From: Lepisosteus oculatus | Taxonomy: Eukaryota; Chordata; Actinopteri; Semionotiformes; Lepisosteidae | Length of the DNA stretch: 64,000 nt | NCBI RefSeq assembly: GCF_040954835.1 | Contig: NC_090698.1 | Coordinates: 4,586,501-4,650,500 of the forward strand | Reading direction: 5' to 3' | Shown: in pieces, positions 1 through 12,228 of the stretch | Position numbering within the stretch: the first letter of the stretch is position 1 | How the letters are laid out: each line of letters opens with the position of its first letter | Notes under the pieces: generated by a model | Told to the model about the DNA's origin: nothing | What the model saw: only the letters and a program-made list of their open reading frames with translations | Database searches by the model: none | Made by a program: the position numbers and the translations under genes

Positions 1-175
1 CAAATCCACATTTTAGTCCATCCCTGACAGATCCCAAAATATGAACAATAAACCCAAGTACAGTCCATCTATTGCAAGATCCGTTGACTCTTCTTTGAAG
101 AGTTACCCCTCCCCACAAAAACATAGTTCCCTGCAGTGAAGACATTTTAAGATTTGTCCAGTTCGAAAAAGGTAC

Positions 176-243
176 CTTGTTCAGCTCTTCTATTCGTCTC
201 ACAGAATACGGATTGCTTGAAGAGTTTTCAAAGTAAACATAAT
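176..243 (-). CDS. MTA-family gene, exon 2 (start of BAH domain)
   Basis: Minus-strand exon of 68 nt. It has an acceptor (polypyrimidine then ttgcag, 244-249) and a gtacct donor at 175-170. With the G carried over from exon 1 it reads [17 protein letters not shown] then IEELNK, which is the invariant N-terminus of metastasis-associated proteins MTA1/2/3. These are scaffold subunits of the nuclear NuRD deacetylase/remodelling complex, and this segment opens the BAH domain. The remaining exons (rest of BAH, ELM2, SANT, GATA-type zinc finger) lie beyond the left edge. Val before RR resembles MTA2 more than MTA1/3, but 23 residues cannot decide the paralog. Family identity is near certain; I leave the symbol blank because the paralog is open. 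Confidence 0.95.
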
Positions 244-2015
244 CTGCAAAAAAATAAAAAAGAAGCTGGTTACTGCAATGTATTCTTTCTTTCCTTCCAC
301 TTCACTAAGCCGAAGTAGACAGACCAACAGCTCAACTGAAAGACGGGCAGGTAAAAGTACGAGTATTTATGGATTCGTTCGGAATTCCTGCAGGAAGTCA
401 GCAGGCTGAGCCCTACAGTCGTCGCTGCCTCCAGGTCTGGGCTTGCTTGTCCCGTGACCTGCTGCCACTGGTGTTCCCCCAGGCGGTGCTACACAGCTCT
501 CCGGAGTGCCTCTGCTCTCACAGGGCATTTCCTGTTCCCTGGACAGCGGCCCTGCCAGGCCGGTGCGAGGGAGGGATTTCCCTGCAGGGCAAGCTGGACA
601 CAAGTGTGCAAGCATGTGGCTCAACAAGCTCTCTCTCTCTCTCTCTCTCTTCCAGGTGAGGCAAATAAGACTCTCCGGCTCTTCAGACACCCGACACAGT
701 CAAGATGCTTGATAACCTGTTATTTTCACGTACAGGAGCAGAGAGCAGTAGCACTTCCAGGTTCAAATGGAGCAAAGAGAACTCTTAGATGCTTGAGTCG
801 CATGTGGAAAACTTGAAGAGTGGGAGCGCAGCGCCCTGAAAGAGTTCATCACAGGCAGGGCACAGCAGAGGACTGCACGGGACAGCAGAATCACAGCAGG
901 TCACACATAGTAAGACAAGCAATAAAGCAGGGCAAAACAAAGCAAACTGACAAGATCAGCCAAGTCCAGTTTTTCTCTCGCGCTTTCAGGCAAGCGGCTG
1001 CCCACTGTGATTTTCACGCCAGCGAGGGAAGACTCCATCGGCAGGCACTGCACACTTGTCTTGATCCGCACGGGGAAGCTCTGGGACTCTTGACTGTCGC
1101 CGCGCGACAGCGAGGGCCTGCAGCCCCCCCATGAGCGAACAAACCCGCCGCAGCCCGGAGAGATCTGGCCGCGTGTGCTGTTCTCAGAGGGCCTCCCGAG
1201 ACCCTGCCTCAGACTCGGAGCGTGTGTGCGTGTGGGAGCAGGGGGAGCTGGGGGAGGGGGGCTCCCCCCCCCCCCCCCGCCGCCTGCCCGGCACGTCTGA
1301 GGCACAAGACGCCGAACGCCGGCAGCAGGTCCCACAGCTGGCTGGACCCCGGGCTGAACAGCACTGCTGTGGCGAAGAGGCTTACGTCACCCGCCTGCTC
1401 CATGCATCTGATCTGGAGCACGAGCCCCAGCCTAGCACCTAACTTCTAGGCCTCAAGCATCGAGCTTTTCCTTACAACCTCAGCGGCTAAACTAAAAGGG
1501 TATTTTTCCCGCTTTCCCATTCCGCAGGCATGCTTGTACCTGCCTTTCCTCGGATCCCTGTCTCGCTCTTATGCGCTCTCCTGGCTGTTACAAAGCCCTA
1601 CAGAAGCCCCGGACAGGAGTCACTGCTTTAACGGCTTCAAGGACGACAGAGACCCAGTCTTGAGCACGGTCGTGTTGTGCTCTTCTATGCGTGTTTGTGC
1701 AGTGGCTGTGGTGCTATTGAAGAGCATGAACAGAGCCAGCTGCAGGTCACGAGCAAAAACACATGCAATGGGCAGCCTTTCACCTCCGCCCACTACTGCA
1801 GAAAACCCCAGGGCTGGCGGCTGTGAGCGGGGCGCCAACACCTCGTGTCGTCTTTAAAAGAGGATCAGGAAGGCAGAAACCTAAAGGGACAACTCCGACC
1901 TGAAACAGCTGATCCACAGGGAAACACGTGCATCCCAGAAGCCTTTCCTTTCCTTGCAGGTGCTTTGGGGTCTTTGCATTCTCCCTGCCATGAGCAGATC
2001 AACAGATTAATAATA
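244..2015. other. MTA intron 1, 3' part
   Basis: Intronic sequence with a CT microsatellite at about 629-652 and a poly-C run at about 1265-1279. No exon was recognised. Several short frames are GC-rich shadows without recognisable domains. Confidence 0.7.
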
Positions 2016-2023
2016 ATAAAGGT

Positions 2024-2573
2024 TAATGGCAGCTCACTGGAGCTCAGCAGTATAAGCCTGTCCAGGACCTGGATGGGAGACCTGGGAAAGCTAAGGCTGC
2101 TGCTGGAAGAGGTGTTAGTGGGGCCTGCAGGGGGAGCTCACCCTGCGGTCTGCGTGTGTCCTGTATGGGTCCTGATGCCCCAGTATAGTGACGGGAACAC
2201 TATAATGAAAAAAGGCGCCATCCTTCGGACGAGAAGTAAAACCGAGGTCCTGACACTCTGTGGTCATTAAAATTCCCAGGCATTTCTCAAAAAGAGTAGG
2301 GGTGTTACCCCGGTGTTAAGGCCTAATTTCCCCCTGGCCTTTACAAGTTATTGCCTCCTAATAACCCCCCCTCTCTGAACTGGCTTCATCACTCTGCTCT
2401 CCTCCCACTGAGAGCTGGTGTGTGGGGAGAGGACTGGCGCACTACAGCTGCTGTCACGTCATCCAGGTGGGGCTCCACACTGGTGGAGGAGTGGAGTCCC
2501 CATCACCTATAAAGACCTATGACCGGAGTGTCCAGAAAAAGCGTTAGAAGAGTGTAAAGCCATTATTAATTAT
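2024..2573 (+). repeat. 5S-rRNA-derived SINE (SINE3-like), near full length
   Basis: The head at 2028-2100 matches the internal promoter of 5S rRNA: a SINE-typical lead and then the box-C string GGATGGGAGACC near 2073. A roughly 400-nt body follows, with the phrases 'tctcaaaaagagtaggggtg' and 'gagagctggtgtgtgggga'. The tail (2535-2573) has gagtgtccagaaaa-agcg and an ATT-rich end. At least six further copies or pieces occur in this window on both strands, so it is an abundant family. Polymerase III origin is established for 5S-derived SINEs; the family name is not determined here. Confidence 0.85.
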
Positions 2574-3949
2574 TTTCTAAACTGCTGCCTTTGATCACAG
2601 ACCCTCGACGGAAGTGCGGGAGATATTGTGAGCAAAATGAATTCCTATTATTACTACTACCCGGCAGAGGTCTACCCTCCCCCTCCCCTCTCCTTGCAGG
2701 AGGCGGCCTCATGAAAGAGAACTGTTTCACGCACCTCCAGACACTTCGACGCGCTGAGCAACCGTCACCGAAAGCCTCAAGCCCACGGAGGGCAGAGCCA
2801 GAGACGGAGTGGGGGAGCTCGAGTCCGAGCCGGCGGACAGCGGGACAAGAACCCGCCAGCCTCCGCATACGCCTGCGGCCCGAGGCGGTGAAGCCGCGCC
2901 GCCGCCACAGAACAGAGAGGGGGGGGGAAACAAAACGGGGCCCTCGGAGCCGAAGCCTTTCAGGCCTCCCTTAGAATCCCGTCTCCAGCCTCTCTGAGCC
3001 CCGCTCGTCTCTCTGGTGGTCTCTAAAGGTGGTCCTCGATTGCCAGGAACAATCAAGGCAAGGAGCTACTTGGCAGCTATTCAGCTGCATAGATTAGACA
3101 GGACGCATCATATCACACTGCTATGTACAGCCCAGCGCCTCTTAATCCATTTAAAGGCGCAGAGGATGACCCAACGGGGATCCTGTAAGCAAGTGTTAGT
3201 CTACCGCAGAGCAGACACTGGAACGGGTCAACTTCAGCCAGCGTGATGCACACACCAAGATACAACAACTCGCAACGGAAAAGTCGGGGCGAGAGAGGTG
3301 AAGAAAACGCACTAAATCTACGGAAAAGCACAAACCGCAGCAAGTATACACTTGAAAGGGGGGGAAGAGCTTGTTACTCTTTTTTTTTTTTCCAGTGGGG
3401 GGGGGCATCCAAATGAAACACTATATACTGTCCAATATACCTCTGCTGACCGATGCCCATACTTCAGAAATGCTGGGGTGGAAAAAGCGCTCCAGGTTTT
3501 CATCACATCCTAGCAGGGTGGCTGACACAAATGCCTGACCGCAGAAAATGGAGCAACTACCTAAAAACATGGAATACGGCAGCTTTCCTCAAGACAGAAC
3601 AGGTCCATCCCTATTCTACTGCAACAGTAGAGCTACCGCACAGCAGTGTGATCTCGGAGAGGAGAAGGTAAGCACATCTGGGCCAGCTCAGCCCTCCCTG
3701 GAGGCTCTTAGTGGCACAGGTGGCCCAGTAGGCAGCACTTTTCCCTGTGGACCAGTATGGTGACTAGGGACGCTGTGCTGTAGGAGGTGGGGTCATAAGA
3801 CCAGGGTGCTGACTACTTAGTAAAGAGTCCGTGATGCTGCTCGCAAGAGTAGAACAGGTCACTGCAGTGCCGTCTCCTGCTCTTACTTGTACAGTCGGGC
3901 CTCACCGAAGCTCCCTCTTAATTCAACAGGAAAAGCAGTTCCTCACCCC

Positions 3950-4096
3950 TCCACCTGATCTGTGGGGCGGTTGGGGTGGAACTGGTACGGAGGAGCAGAC
4001 AGGAGCCTACAGCCATTCAGCAGGTCTGCTGCTTTCTGTAAAGCACTTTGGGATCCTCAGAGGACAGGAACACTATGCAGATGCACACAATTAAGC
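3950..4096 (+). repeat. SINE/L2-type 3' tail fragment
   Basis: It contains 'tgtaaagcactttgggatcc' followed by an 'aacactatgcagatgcacac' ending, the typical 3' end of vertebrate L2-mobilised SINEs. A similar tail occurs at 19230-19290. No promoter head is recognisable. Confidence 0.45.
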
Positions 4097-4485
4097 ATTA
4101 ACCGTATGTCCGACACATCCAGAACAGCTACTGCCTCAATAGCTACAGGATAAGGTGTCTTTAAAATCAGTGGTGGATCTTTTGATGGTAAGAATAAAAA
4201 GAATCCCGGAATTAGTGGGGAAGACTTGTCCTAGGGTTCGTGCTTTCCAAAGGACAAGGCTCGGGCTGCCTCATTATCGCCACCCGCGGTGTTACAGCCC
4301 ACAATTTTATTCTACCTTTGTGTGCACAGCTTAGGTGGTCTGGGTTTAAATTTAGTTCCTACTGAGCACTGCTCTTCCTTTCCCCTCATCAGCCAAGCTG
4401 AACAAACAAGTGCACACCGCAGCAGAGAAACAGCGAAGCACTCTTAGGAATGGCCAGGAGGAAGATCCCAGCATCCCCGCCACGC

Positions 4486-4547
4486 ACACGCCCCCGACCC
4501 CGCCCCCGCCCCCGACCCCGACCCCGCCCCCGCCCCCGCCCCCGCCA
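4486..4547. repeat. CCCCGC/CCCCGA low-complexity tandem repeat
   Basis: About ten imperfect hexamers of CCCCGC or CCCCGA. On the minus strand this gives more than four G4-5 tracts separated by single bases, so G-quadruplex formation is plausible, as is an i-motif on the plus strand. It lies in MTA intron 1. Confidence 0.85.
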
Positions 4548-4793
4548 GGTCTGGCTGTCAGTCTGGCTTCAGTATGGGGACAACACACCATCAAGCAGTT
4601 GCCGAGAATAAATGGGGCCGTCTGCTCCACAAACTGGGAGTGGGTGCCGATTTCTGCGAGAGCGCTGGAGAGGTGCATAATTAGCCAGGAGGGCCCTTTG
4701 TTCCGGACGCTGCAGCACCCCAGCGAAACGGGCCGGGCGCCCTCATTTGCTTCCACTGCGGGCAGAGGGATTGACCAGAGCCGCCAGTAACAT

Positions 4794-4998
4794 GGCCTCC
4801 GAACAATCCCCCTCTACACTGGCTTCAGCACTCTGCTCTCCTCCCCGCTGAGAGCTGGTGCGTGGGGAGTGTACTGGTGCATCATCCAGGTGGGGCTGCA
4901 CACTGGGGGTGATGGAGGGGATCCCCATTACCTGTAGAGTGCTCTGAGTGGAGTGTCCAGAAAAGCGCTATGAAAGTGTGAGGAATTATTATTATTAA
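4794..4998 (+). repeat. 5S-derived SINE, 3' half
   Basis: It matches the second half of the element at 2024-2573: the 'ctggcttcagcactctgctc' region, the gagagctggtg phrase, and the tail with 'gtccagaaaagcgctatgaa' and (ATT)n. The 5S-like head is missing, so it is 5'-truncated. Confidence 0.8.
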
Positions 4999-5684
4999 CT
5001 CAGTGGGACAGTGGTATCAACTGCTTTCACCACCACCACCATTAGGAACAACGCTTTTCAATTTCACAGCTGTTAAAATTTAATGGAGGAACGTTCTTCC
5101 ATTAAATCAGTGCCACATTTGTCGATCCTATATTTCTTCTTCAATGTTTTCGAACACTTTATCAGTGCCTATTCTACAGTTACGCAGGATGTCAAATACC
5201 AATTATTCACTTCGAAACAAGCAAGGTGATGCATTTCTGCTTTAATTAGCTCTGGCCCACACCCCAGTCAGGTGCTGGCATACTAACTTCCGAGTTGTGC
5301 ATTGAAATTGTACAACCCCCCCCCCCCCGACACACACAGGGCGAGTTCTGTCAGCGATCGCCTTCGGGTGCTGTACTGCAGTAGATCGCTGACACAAAAG
5401 ATGTTCCACCGAGCACAAAGGAAGGGAAATCAACTCGGAAATCTGGGTCTTTGCAACTTTGCTCAGCATACTAGACGTCTGAGCCTTTATGTTTAAACAA
5501 TGACACAGGGCACTTTGTTCGTCTGGAACATGCGATATTCCTGTAATGCCCAAGAGAGCACTGCTTGAAAAGGCCCTTTTTGTGGCTTGTTCGTGGGAAG
5601 ACAAAACTGAACACGCTCAGGCCTTAGACTAATGGCAAGTTACAGTGATGCAATAGGGCATGAAAGGAAGAATGAGATAAAGAA

Positions 5685-5790
5685 CTACATCCATCCATTT
5701 TCCAAATGCTTCATGGAGCTCAGGGTCACAAGGGAGTCAGAGCCTATGCCAGCAGGCTTGGGGCACACCAGTACATCACAAAAAGAACTG
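5685..5790 (-). repeat. tRNA-derived SINE fragment (body only)
   Basis: 'catccatccattttccaaat' followed by 'gtcagagcctatgccagcag' is the body of the widespread fish SINE that is longer at 11935-12228. The tRNA-like head is absent. Orientation is relative to that head. Confidence 0.5.
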
Positions 5791-6089
5791 CTTGTACCAA
5801 CCCAAATCTACTGCCACATGGTCATAGGTTGCTCTGCAATCTTCCATAGCATAGAAAAGGACGAGAGAAGGACGTGTTACTGCCAGCCAGCTTCAAGACA
5901 CTGAAGTTCCTGATCCCGTCTCCGGCCTGGCTGACCCCCACGTCTCCCCGGGCAAATCGAGAAGTTCATCAGAGGTGTGGCAGGGGGGCAGCTCAGGTGT
6001 CAGGCCCCCCAGCGCGCCCCCCCCCCCCCCTACACGAGCAGACCTTCCACTCCCCACCCTGAAGAACCTCCGAGACACAGCCCCCCGCG

Positions 6090-7570
6090 TGGCCAGGAAA
6101 GGCCTCCCACAGCTCTGGAGGAACTACATGAACACCTAAGCAGACATGAAAAGTCACCCCGAGGGCACATTCATCACAGCGGGGGACTTCCAATGGCGCG
6201 CACCTCGAGAAAATCATGCACAACCCTGGATCAGCATATAAACTGCCCGACACGAGGAACAAACACGGTGGACAACGTTTACACTCCCTTCCAGGATGGC
6301 TACAAAGCCCTCCCCCGACCTCCTTTCGGCAGGAGGTCTCAAGCAGGAGAAGCCTGCAACAGGGACAACCCAGCGCTGGTCAGAGGAATGGGGCTCTATT
6401 AAGTCACTGCTTTGCCACCGCTGACTGGCGGATTTGGCGCGAAGCTGCCTGGAACGACATGAATCTGTACGGGGACTATGCTACTAGCTATATCAGCAAA
6501 CGCATGAAAGACGTTGTCCCCAGGATTACTGTTCGCACATCGCTAAACTACGAGCTAAACTCAGAGCTACAACATCCACCAACACTGGTGACAAGGACAC
6601 GTGCAGAAAATCCAGATCCGATCTCAGAAAAGCCAAGTATACACTACATATACTACAGGGTAAAACTGGAATCACACTATCAGGACGCCCTGGACGCTCA
6701 GAACACGTGGAACGGAACCCACACCATCACAGATCACAAAGCAAAACACAGCAGCACGACAGACCACTTTTCCCCTTGATGAACTAAATTCATTTTATGG
6801 TTCGAAGTCCATAACACGGAATCAGTTAAGGAAATCCCAGTAAACCAGGGGGAACACCCACTGTCTGTCTCCAGAGCCGACGTGTACGGAGTCTTTAAAA
6901 AGACGAATCCACACAAGGCTTCGGCCCCCGACGCTATCCCCGGCCGTGTCCTGAAGGCCTGCGCAGACCAACTAGCGGACATCTTCACGGACATATTTAA
7001 CCTCTCCCTCACTCAATGCACAGTCCCCTCCTGCTTCAAGACAGCCACCATCATCCCGATCCCCAAGACAACCGCAGTCAACTGCCTAAACGACTACTGC
7101 CCCGATGCACTCACAGCCATCATCATGGAATGCTTCCTGCAGCTGCCCAAAGCACACATCACCTCCTTACTGCCTGACAGCTGGGACCCACTGCAACGTG
7201 CATGCTGTCACACGTCCTAGCACATTTTTACAGGCGCACCACTGAAAGCATCCTAACTGGCTGCATCACTGCCCGGTGTGGTGACTCTTCCGCCCGAGAG
7301 TGCAAGGTACTCCAGAGGGTGGAGAAACTGGCTCAAAACACTACCGGCTGCACGCTACCGAACAGAGGATATCTACTCTGTAAGATGCCTCAAGAAGGCT
7401 GGGTCTATCCTCAGGGACCCCAGGCACCGTAACCACAACCTGTTCTCTTGACTACCATCCGGGAAACGGTACCGCAGTATACAGACCAACCTCCTTGAAC
7501 TGACAGGGGGCACCGGCGCCCTCCTGCCTCTTGCGCTCTCAGGACACATACGAAGAGTGCTAAATACCTC
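6090..7570 (+). mobile_element. Degenerate L2/jockey-clade non-LTR retrotransposon
   Basis: Broken frames spell out a LINE ORF2 in order. The end of the endonuclease domain comes first (HINCPTRGTNTVDNVYTPFQ at about 6231-6290, then YKALPRPPFG). An ATADWRIW...YISKRMKDVVP linker lies near 6415-6520. The N-terminal reverse transcriptase follows (KTNPHKASAPDAIPGRVLKA at about 6900-6960, then FKTATIIPIPK and CLNDYCPDALTAIIMECF). The C-terminus (FYRRTTESILTGCITARCGD at about 7226-7285) follows directly after LLPDSWDPLQ, so the catalytic reverse transcriptase core has been deleted. Stops and frameshifts make it inactive. It lies in MTA intron 1. A related C-terminus sits in BLVRB intron 2. Confidence 0.85.
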
Positions 7571-9399
7571 CTGTCCTCGTGTTACTGTCGCACAATCCGT
7601 AACTCGTATTGTAAATTGCAATTGTTTAATTTATTGTATCCTAATGTTGATCTAATCCCTGTAAATTCCCGTCCTTCAACTCTTCTATCCCTCTTAACGA
7701 GCACGCGTTCCCTTCTCCTCCTCCTGCCCCCTCTGCCCACAGCCGAGCCAGTGGGGTCTACAGCCCTTCGCCTCCCGAGACGTAAATAAGGAAACACCAG
7801 CCCCCTGCAGCCGAGGCCTCGGCCTTCACAGCACAACCTCGGCAGCACCAAGGCAAAACCGGACGACTGACAAAACCTTGAAATGGACCGACTGTGCTGC
7901 CAATAACAACCCCAAGCTGGCATACCACAATTTCCAAACTTCTCCCCTGTCCCGCGTGCGAGTCTGAAATGTAGCAGACTGAACCTATTTTCAAGAGGAC
8001 ACCTCAAAGTAGGTAAAAGGCCTTTAGGTTCCTGCTGTTGTAACATGAGCACATACCGTCACCTAACATTCCTGAGCATCACCTTCTGCACTGCGATAGC
8101 TTACCAGTGTCTGGGGTTTTCCCCACAGGAGATCTCCAAGCACGATGGGGCAGCAATCCACTGCTCTCTAATTTTATTAAATGAAAAACAGATAATTGGA
8201 TTTTAGAACCCCCCCCAATAAAAATAAATTTACCTTCCTACTAGCCTACTACGAATGTGCTATTACATTGGCTTGGACAAAATCCACAGCTTTATTCTCT
8301 GTAAGTAACCAGTGAGTATATATATATACAAAAAAAATATTTTCTCCGTCCCACGGATAAGTGTTAAACAAGCCGTGGAGAGGGAACAGAGAGAAGCAGC
8401 CATAAACCGTTCTCTTTAACCTCACAGTAGGCCTCCGGAGATCAGGGTGCTACCTCTACCTGCTCTTCCAAGACACCAGATCGCAGACAGGACCTCACCT
8501 CGTTTCACAGGCCTGTCGAACACCCATTCCTGAATTACAGCCCTGGTTCGGAGCAACATTCTATCCCAATCTATCCCAGACAGGCTTGCGTCTGGCAAAG
8601 CACCGACAACCATTAACTGATTTTGTGGCACAGCAGGAGTTTCCCCGGGCAATTCTGCTGCTTGTGCAGATGTTTACTGGAACGCCTTCACTGCATCTCA
8701 AGCGGCACCGGGTCTGCATTCTTTTTTTTGGAGCGAAACTGTGCAATGGACTTAACGGGATCACAAGTTGAGAAGCATGACTAACAGCTCTTGGCAACTC
8801 TGAGAGACCAGGCAAAAGGTGTGTCACGATTCAGGGTCACGCTGTACCCCCAGTTCCAAGGCATTCCATCTGTCCGCAGTACAGCCCTGCCAGCACGCTG
8901 GCACACTGCAGCCGAATCTCCAACCTGCTCCCGCTGCCTGGCACCCAGCAGGTTCGAACTGCCTCTCCCACACGCAAAGAGTGCAGCGATTGATATGCAT
9001 GTGTGTGTGGGTGTCCGTGGCAAAAACACACAGAAAAGAATTAAAATATTGGGGCGTGATGTATTCAGCGACAGGAAGAGAGCTCACCGCAAGCACAGGA
9101 CGTTTAACATGAACCAACAGAGCAGCCCAGAAACACGAATCTCCTCATTTACCCAGACTGGGAGAAGAGATTTTGGCCAATCCTGAAATAAAATTCCTAT
9201 ACAGGGTATTTAAAAAAAATGCTAGACTTGGTAAAAAACATTTAAGTGGACCAGCTCTTCTGGTAACGTTAATTCATGTCTGCTTGCATACTGCTGCAGA
9301 TAAAGACAGACATTTGTCACTTATATGTATTTTTTTTTTTTTTTACTTTTAACAGGGATGTGCCGAGTTTCGCAGAAACAGCTAGATGCCAACAAAAGC
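7571..9399. other. MTA intron 1 sequence without recognised genes
   Basis: No exon, RNA gene or clear repeat was recognised. There is a poly-C run at 8210, a TA-rich tract near 8316-8328 and a T13-15 run at 9331-9346. Short overlapping frames at 8.8-9.1 kb lack domain similarity. Confidence 0.55.
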
Positions 9400-10510
9400 C
9401 ACCGGAATGCCTTTACCGAGAGCGGACCCCCGTACAAGACTTCACTCTCCATTGCCATATCCGATACCGGCGTTCCCCGCAGCCCAGTTCGGACCCGGTT
9501 CGAACACGCTGGCCTCCTGCCCCAGAGTCCGGCGCGGTTTCTCAGCTCCTCCCGGCCGAGCCTGACGCGCAATTCACGGCTGTCAATCGGCGCTCTGGCA
9601 AGCGGACACGACGCCGTGAAGCCTCGACCTACAACGTCGTCTTGGACTGCACGTCCCGGGAAGAACAACAAAAGGCGCCGGTGACTGTAAGAACTAAACA
9701 ACAACAACAATAATGATGATGATGGGCCACGCTTTAATCCTGCCATTTGTTGGCTACCTCACCACATCAACAGGCCGTAGTCGAGAGGGTCTGAGCAGAA
9801 ACGCACTCGCCGACAGCTGAGCCAACATCACGAACAAACCCCGACAGAAAGTCAAGCTCCGTTCGCCAACTATGTCACGCCGCGTTAAAAAATAAATAAA
9901 AATAAAGTCAACTTCCGCCGCACGAAATACGAAGTGGAAGCAAATGCGAACCACAGAAGAAAACTGCGCCAAACTTTACCCGGCGGCGTGTGAGGGGACA
10001 GCCGGCGTCTCTTTCTGCCAAAAGCGCCGGGCTACTTTTCGGGGTTTTGTGGGAGAAAATACGGGCTGGCCGACGACTGGACCCCCCAAAAAGTCTCCAC
10101 CCCCCAAAAAAAAATGAATTGAAATGATGAAGCTTCCAAACTTACCCACCTCCTACCCTGTACATGTTCGCTGCCATCTTCCACCCCGGCGGTAACAACA
10201 CGCGAACCGGATTACCAGGCGCTACGGCGCGCCGAGATGAGCTGCCCGGCGGGTCTAACGCGATCGGTCCCGACACAGGCCGGACCCCCCTCGCATCGCT
10301 CTCGGCCGCCGCCGGTCCTGGAGAGCCGGGAGAGCCGCGAACGGTTCGATCGGTTGATCAGGTCGGGACTCCGTCCTCCGGCTCGCCGGTCTGTCTGGAG
10401 GAGGAGAAGCGTACGTGTGTCCCGCCGTCGGATCTCGCTGTCTCTCAGCGTGACGTAGACCCAAGCCTCCAGCAGTCCTTAGCCCGTATTAACCATTCTG
10501 GTCCCGGCTG
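9400..10510 (-). promoter_or_regulatory. CpG island around the proximal MTA first exon
   Basis: This stretch is rich in CpG (for example the runs near 9480-9680 and 10180-10450), in contrast to the AT-rich flanks. It contains the proximal MTA start codon at 10177. The likely promoter lies at 10.2-10.5 kb on the minus strand. No TATA box is evident. Overlapping short frames on both strands here have no recognisable protein. Confidence 0.6.
10150..10177 (-). CDS. MTA-family gene, candidate coding exon 1 (proximal copy)
   Basis: Minus-strand ATG at 10177-10175, preceded by GTGGAAG. It encodes MAANMYRVG plus one base, the invariant MTA start. The exon ends in GGAG before a gtgggt donor (10149-10144), giving phase 1, which joins exactly to exon 2 at 243 to make MAANMYRVGDYVYF. 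A stronger-looking gtaagt donor sits 4 nt further on (10145-10140) but would shift the frame. The exon lies inside a CpG island at about 9.4-10.5 kb, so it is a good promoter-linked first exon. A second copy lies at 15419-15446. Which copy is used, or whether both are, cannot be told from sequence. Confidence 0.85.
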
Positions 10511-10999
10511 AGCGTCTTCTACTCCCCTTTGTTTGACCGCGTTTTTAAATACGATGTATAAGGAGGAGGAAAAAAATAACCTTTTTTTTGTAGTTGTTCA
10601 CGGTGATGCAAAACACCAGTCCCCCCCCCCCGCCTTTTGGATGGACAAATTTATATAATTAGATGTATTACATAAATCTATCGCGCTATCTACTATTAGT
10701 TGTCGAAATTATATTTAATAAAACTTGACGCTGGCGTAAAATGACTGCGTTTAAAGAGAGGCGGTGTTGTTTCAAAGTACGTTTTTTTAAGGTGAATACC
10801 GAACGAGGAAATGGATCTGAAATCCTAAGGTTGGCGTACGGGATATAGTGTGAAACTGCACGGTTAGTCCATAGCACGCAGTTAACTTATAGTGCAAAGC
10901 AAAATAAAACTTGTCTTACCCGTGAATAAACCATTTACCAGAAATGTAATAGGAAGTCCCTACAATAACTGGTGTAGTTTGAACACAGGCAGTACAGGC

Positions 11000-11285
11000 A
11001 TGATTTAATTTCGATGCAAGTCAATTTCAGAACCCAACTGCAATTCAATCTGAATCGGAGAGAAAAAGGAAATAATGTCAGAGTCACGGTCAAGGAGTCT
11101 GACATGGAGAATTTGAAATGCAGTAAGAAATCGAGTCACTTGTTTACACAAAGAGCTGTGGGAGTATGGAACATGTAACCCAACCACGCGGTCAAAGACG
11201 ATACATTCACCCCCACCAAGAAAACTGCTAAAAGGAGATCCTGTGAGGAATTAGCCATGATAAAATGAGCTAGACGGGCAGAAAC
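11000..11285 (+). mobile_element. CR1-like LINE 3' fragment
   Basis: A frame around 11143-11172 reads [12 protein letters not shown], the C-terminal signature of CR1-type reverse transcriptase polyproteins ('FTQRVV..WN'). A tail-like 'gaggaattagccatgat' follows. It is degenerate and similar to the better copy at 26715-27275. Confidence 0.5.
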
Positions 11286-11363
11286 AAAATAGATTTCTTG
11301 TGTTTTAAAAAAATATTGTGGATTCTCCTTTGAACACAGCTTTTCATCACATCATTCCATCAC

Positions 11364-11932
11364 CTTAATAATAATCCTTACACATACAGCGCTTTTCTGC
11401 ACACTCCACTCAAAGCATTCTACAGGTCATGAGGATCCCCTCCACCGCCACCAGTGTGCAGCCCCACCTGCATGATGCAACGGCAGCCAGAGTGCACCAG
11501 TACTCTCCCCACACACCAGCTCTCAGTGGGGAGGAGAGCAGTGTAATGAAGCCAATTCAGAGAGGGGGATTATTAGGAGGACACGATTGGTAAAGGCCAG
11601 GGGGAAATTTGGCCAGGACACCGGGGTAACACCCCTACTCTTTTCAAGAAATGCCCAGGGAATTTTAATGATCACTAAGAGTCAGGACCTCTGTTTGACA
11701 TCTCATCCGATGGACAGCGTCTTTTCGACAGTACAGTGTCCCCATCACTGTACTGAGGTATTAGGACCCACACAGACCTCAGGGTGAGTGAGCCTACTGG
11801 TCCCACTAACAGCTCTTCCAGCAGCAGCCTTGGCTTCCCCAGGAGTCTCCCATCCAGGTACTGGCCAGGCTCTCACCTGCTGGGCTCCACTGGGCTGCCA
11901 GCTGTGAGCTGTAGGGTGATACAGCTGCTTAT
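11364..11932 (-). repeat. 5S-derived SINE, near full length, antisense
   Basis: Reverse-orientation copy. The ATT-rich tail is at 11364-11376. The body phrases follow in reverse order, and the 5S head ends near 11910 with the box-C string (read on the minus strand as GGATGGGAGACT) near 11845-11860. It abuts a tRNA-derived SINE at 11935. Confidence 0.85.
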
Positions 11933-11934
11933 TC

Positions 11935-12228
11935 GATACAGAGTTACAGAAAGCCAGAGCCTATCCCAGGAAGCTACGGACTCTGGATACACCCTGGCTA
12001 GGATGCCTGTCTACTACAGGGCACACACAGACTCACACCACGGCCATCTATCCAGAAATAATGAATCTACCTTTCTATCTTTGGACTGTGGGAGGAACCA
12101 GGAGCACAAGGAGGAAACCCCCGCCAACACAGGGAGAACGCGCAAACTCCACACAGACAGCACCACAGGAGCTGAACCCAGGGCCCCAGCGCTGCAAGGC
12201 CGCAAACCTAACCACCGCACCTGAACAC
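11935..12228 (-). repeat. tRNA-derived SINE (V-SINE-like), antisense
   Basis: Read on the minus strand, it starts with a tRNA-like head (gcggtggttagg A-box region, GGGTTCAGCTCC B-box region near 12170-12185). The well-known fish body follows: 'gcgcgttctccctgtgttgg', a 'ctcctggttcctcccacagt' section, and a distal part with 'gagcctatcccagg' on the plus strand. It directly adjoins the 5S-SINE in the same orientation. Confidence 0.75.

Noticed and set aside
901-1449. Overlapping 70-144-codon frames around a poly-C run
   Set aside because: Both strands are open because of GC-rich low complexity; no recognisable domain, and they lie inside MTA intron 1.
6216-6779. 187-codon frame as a host gene
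   Set aside because: Its recognisable parts are LINE endonuclease and linker motifs, followed by reverse transcriptase pieces.
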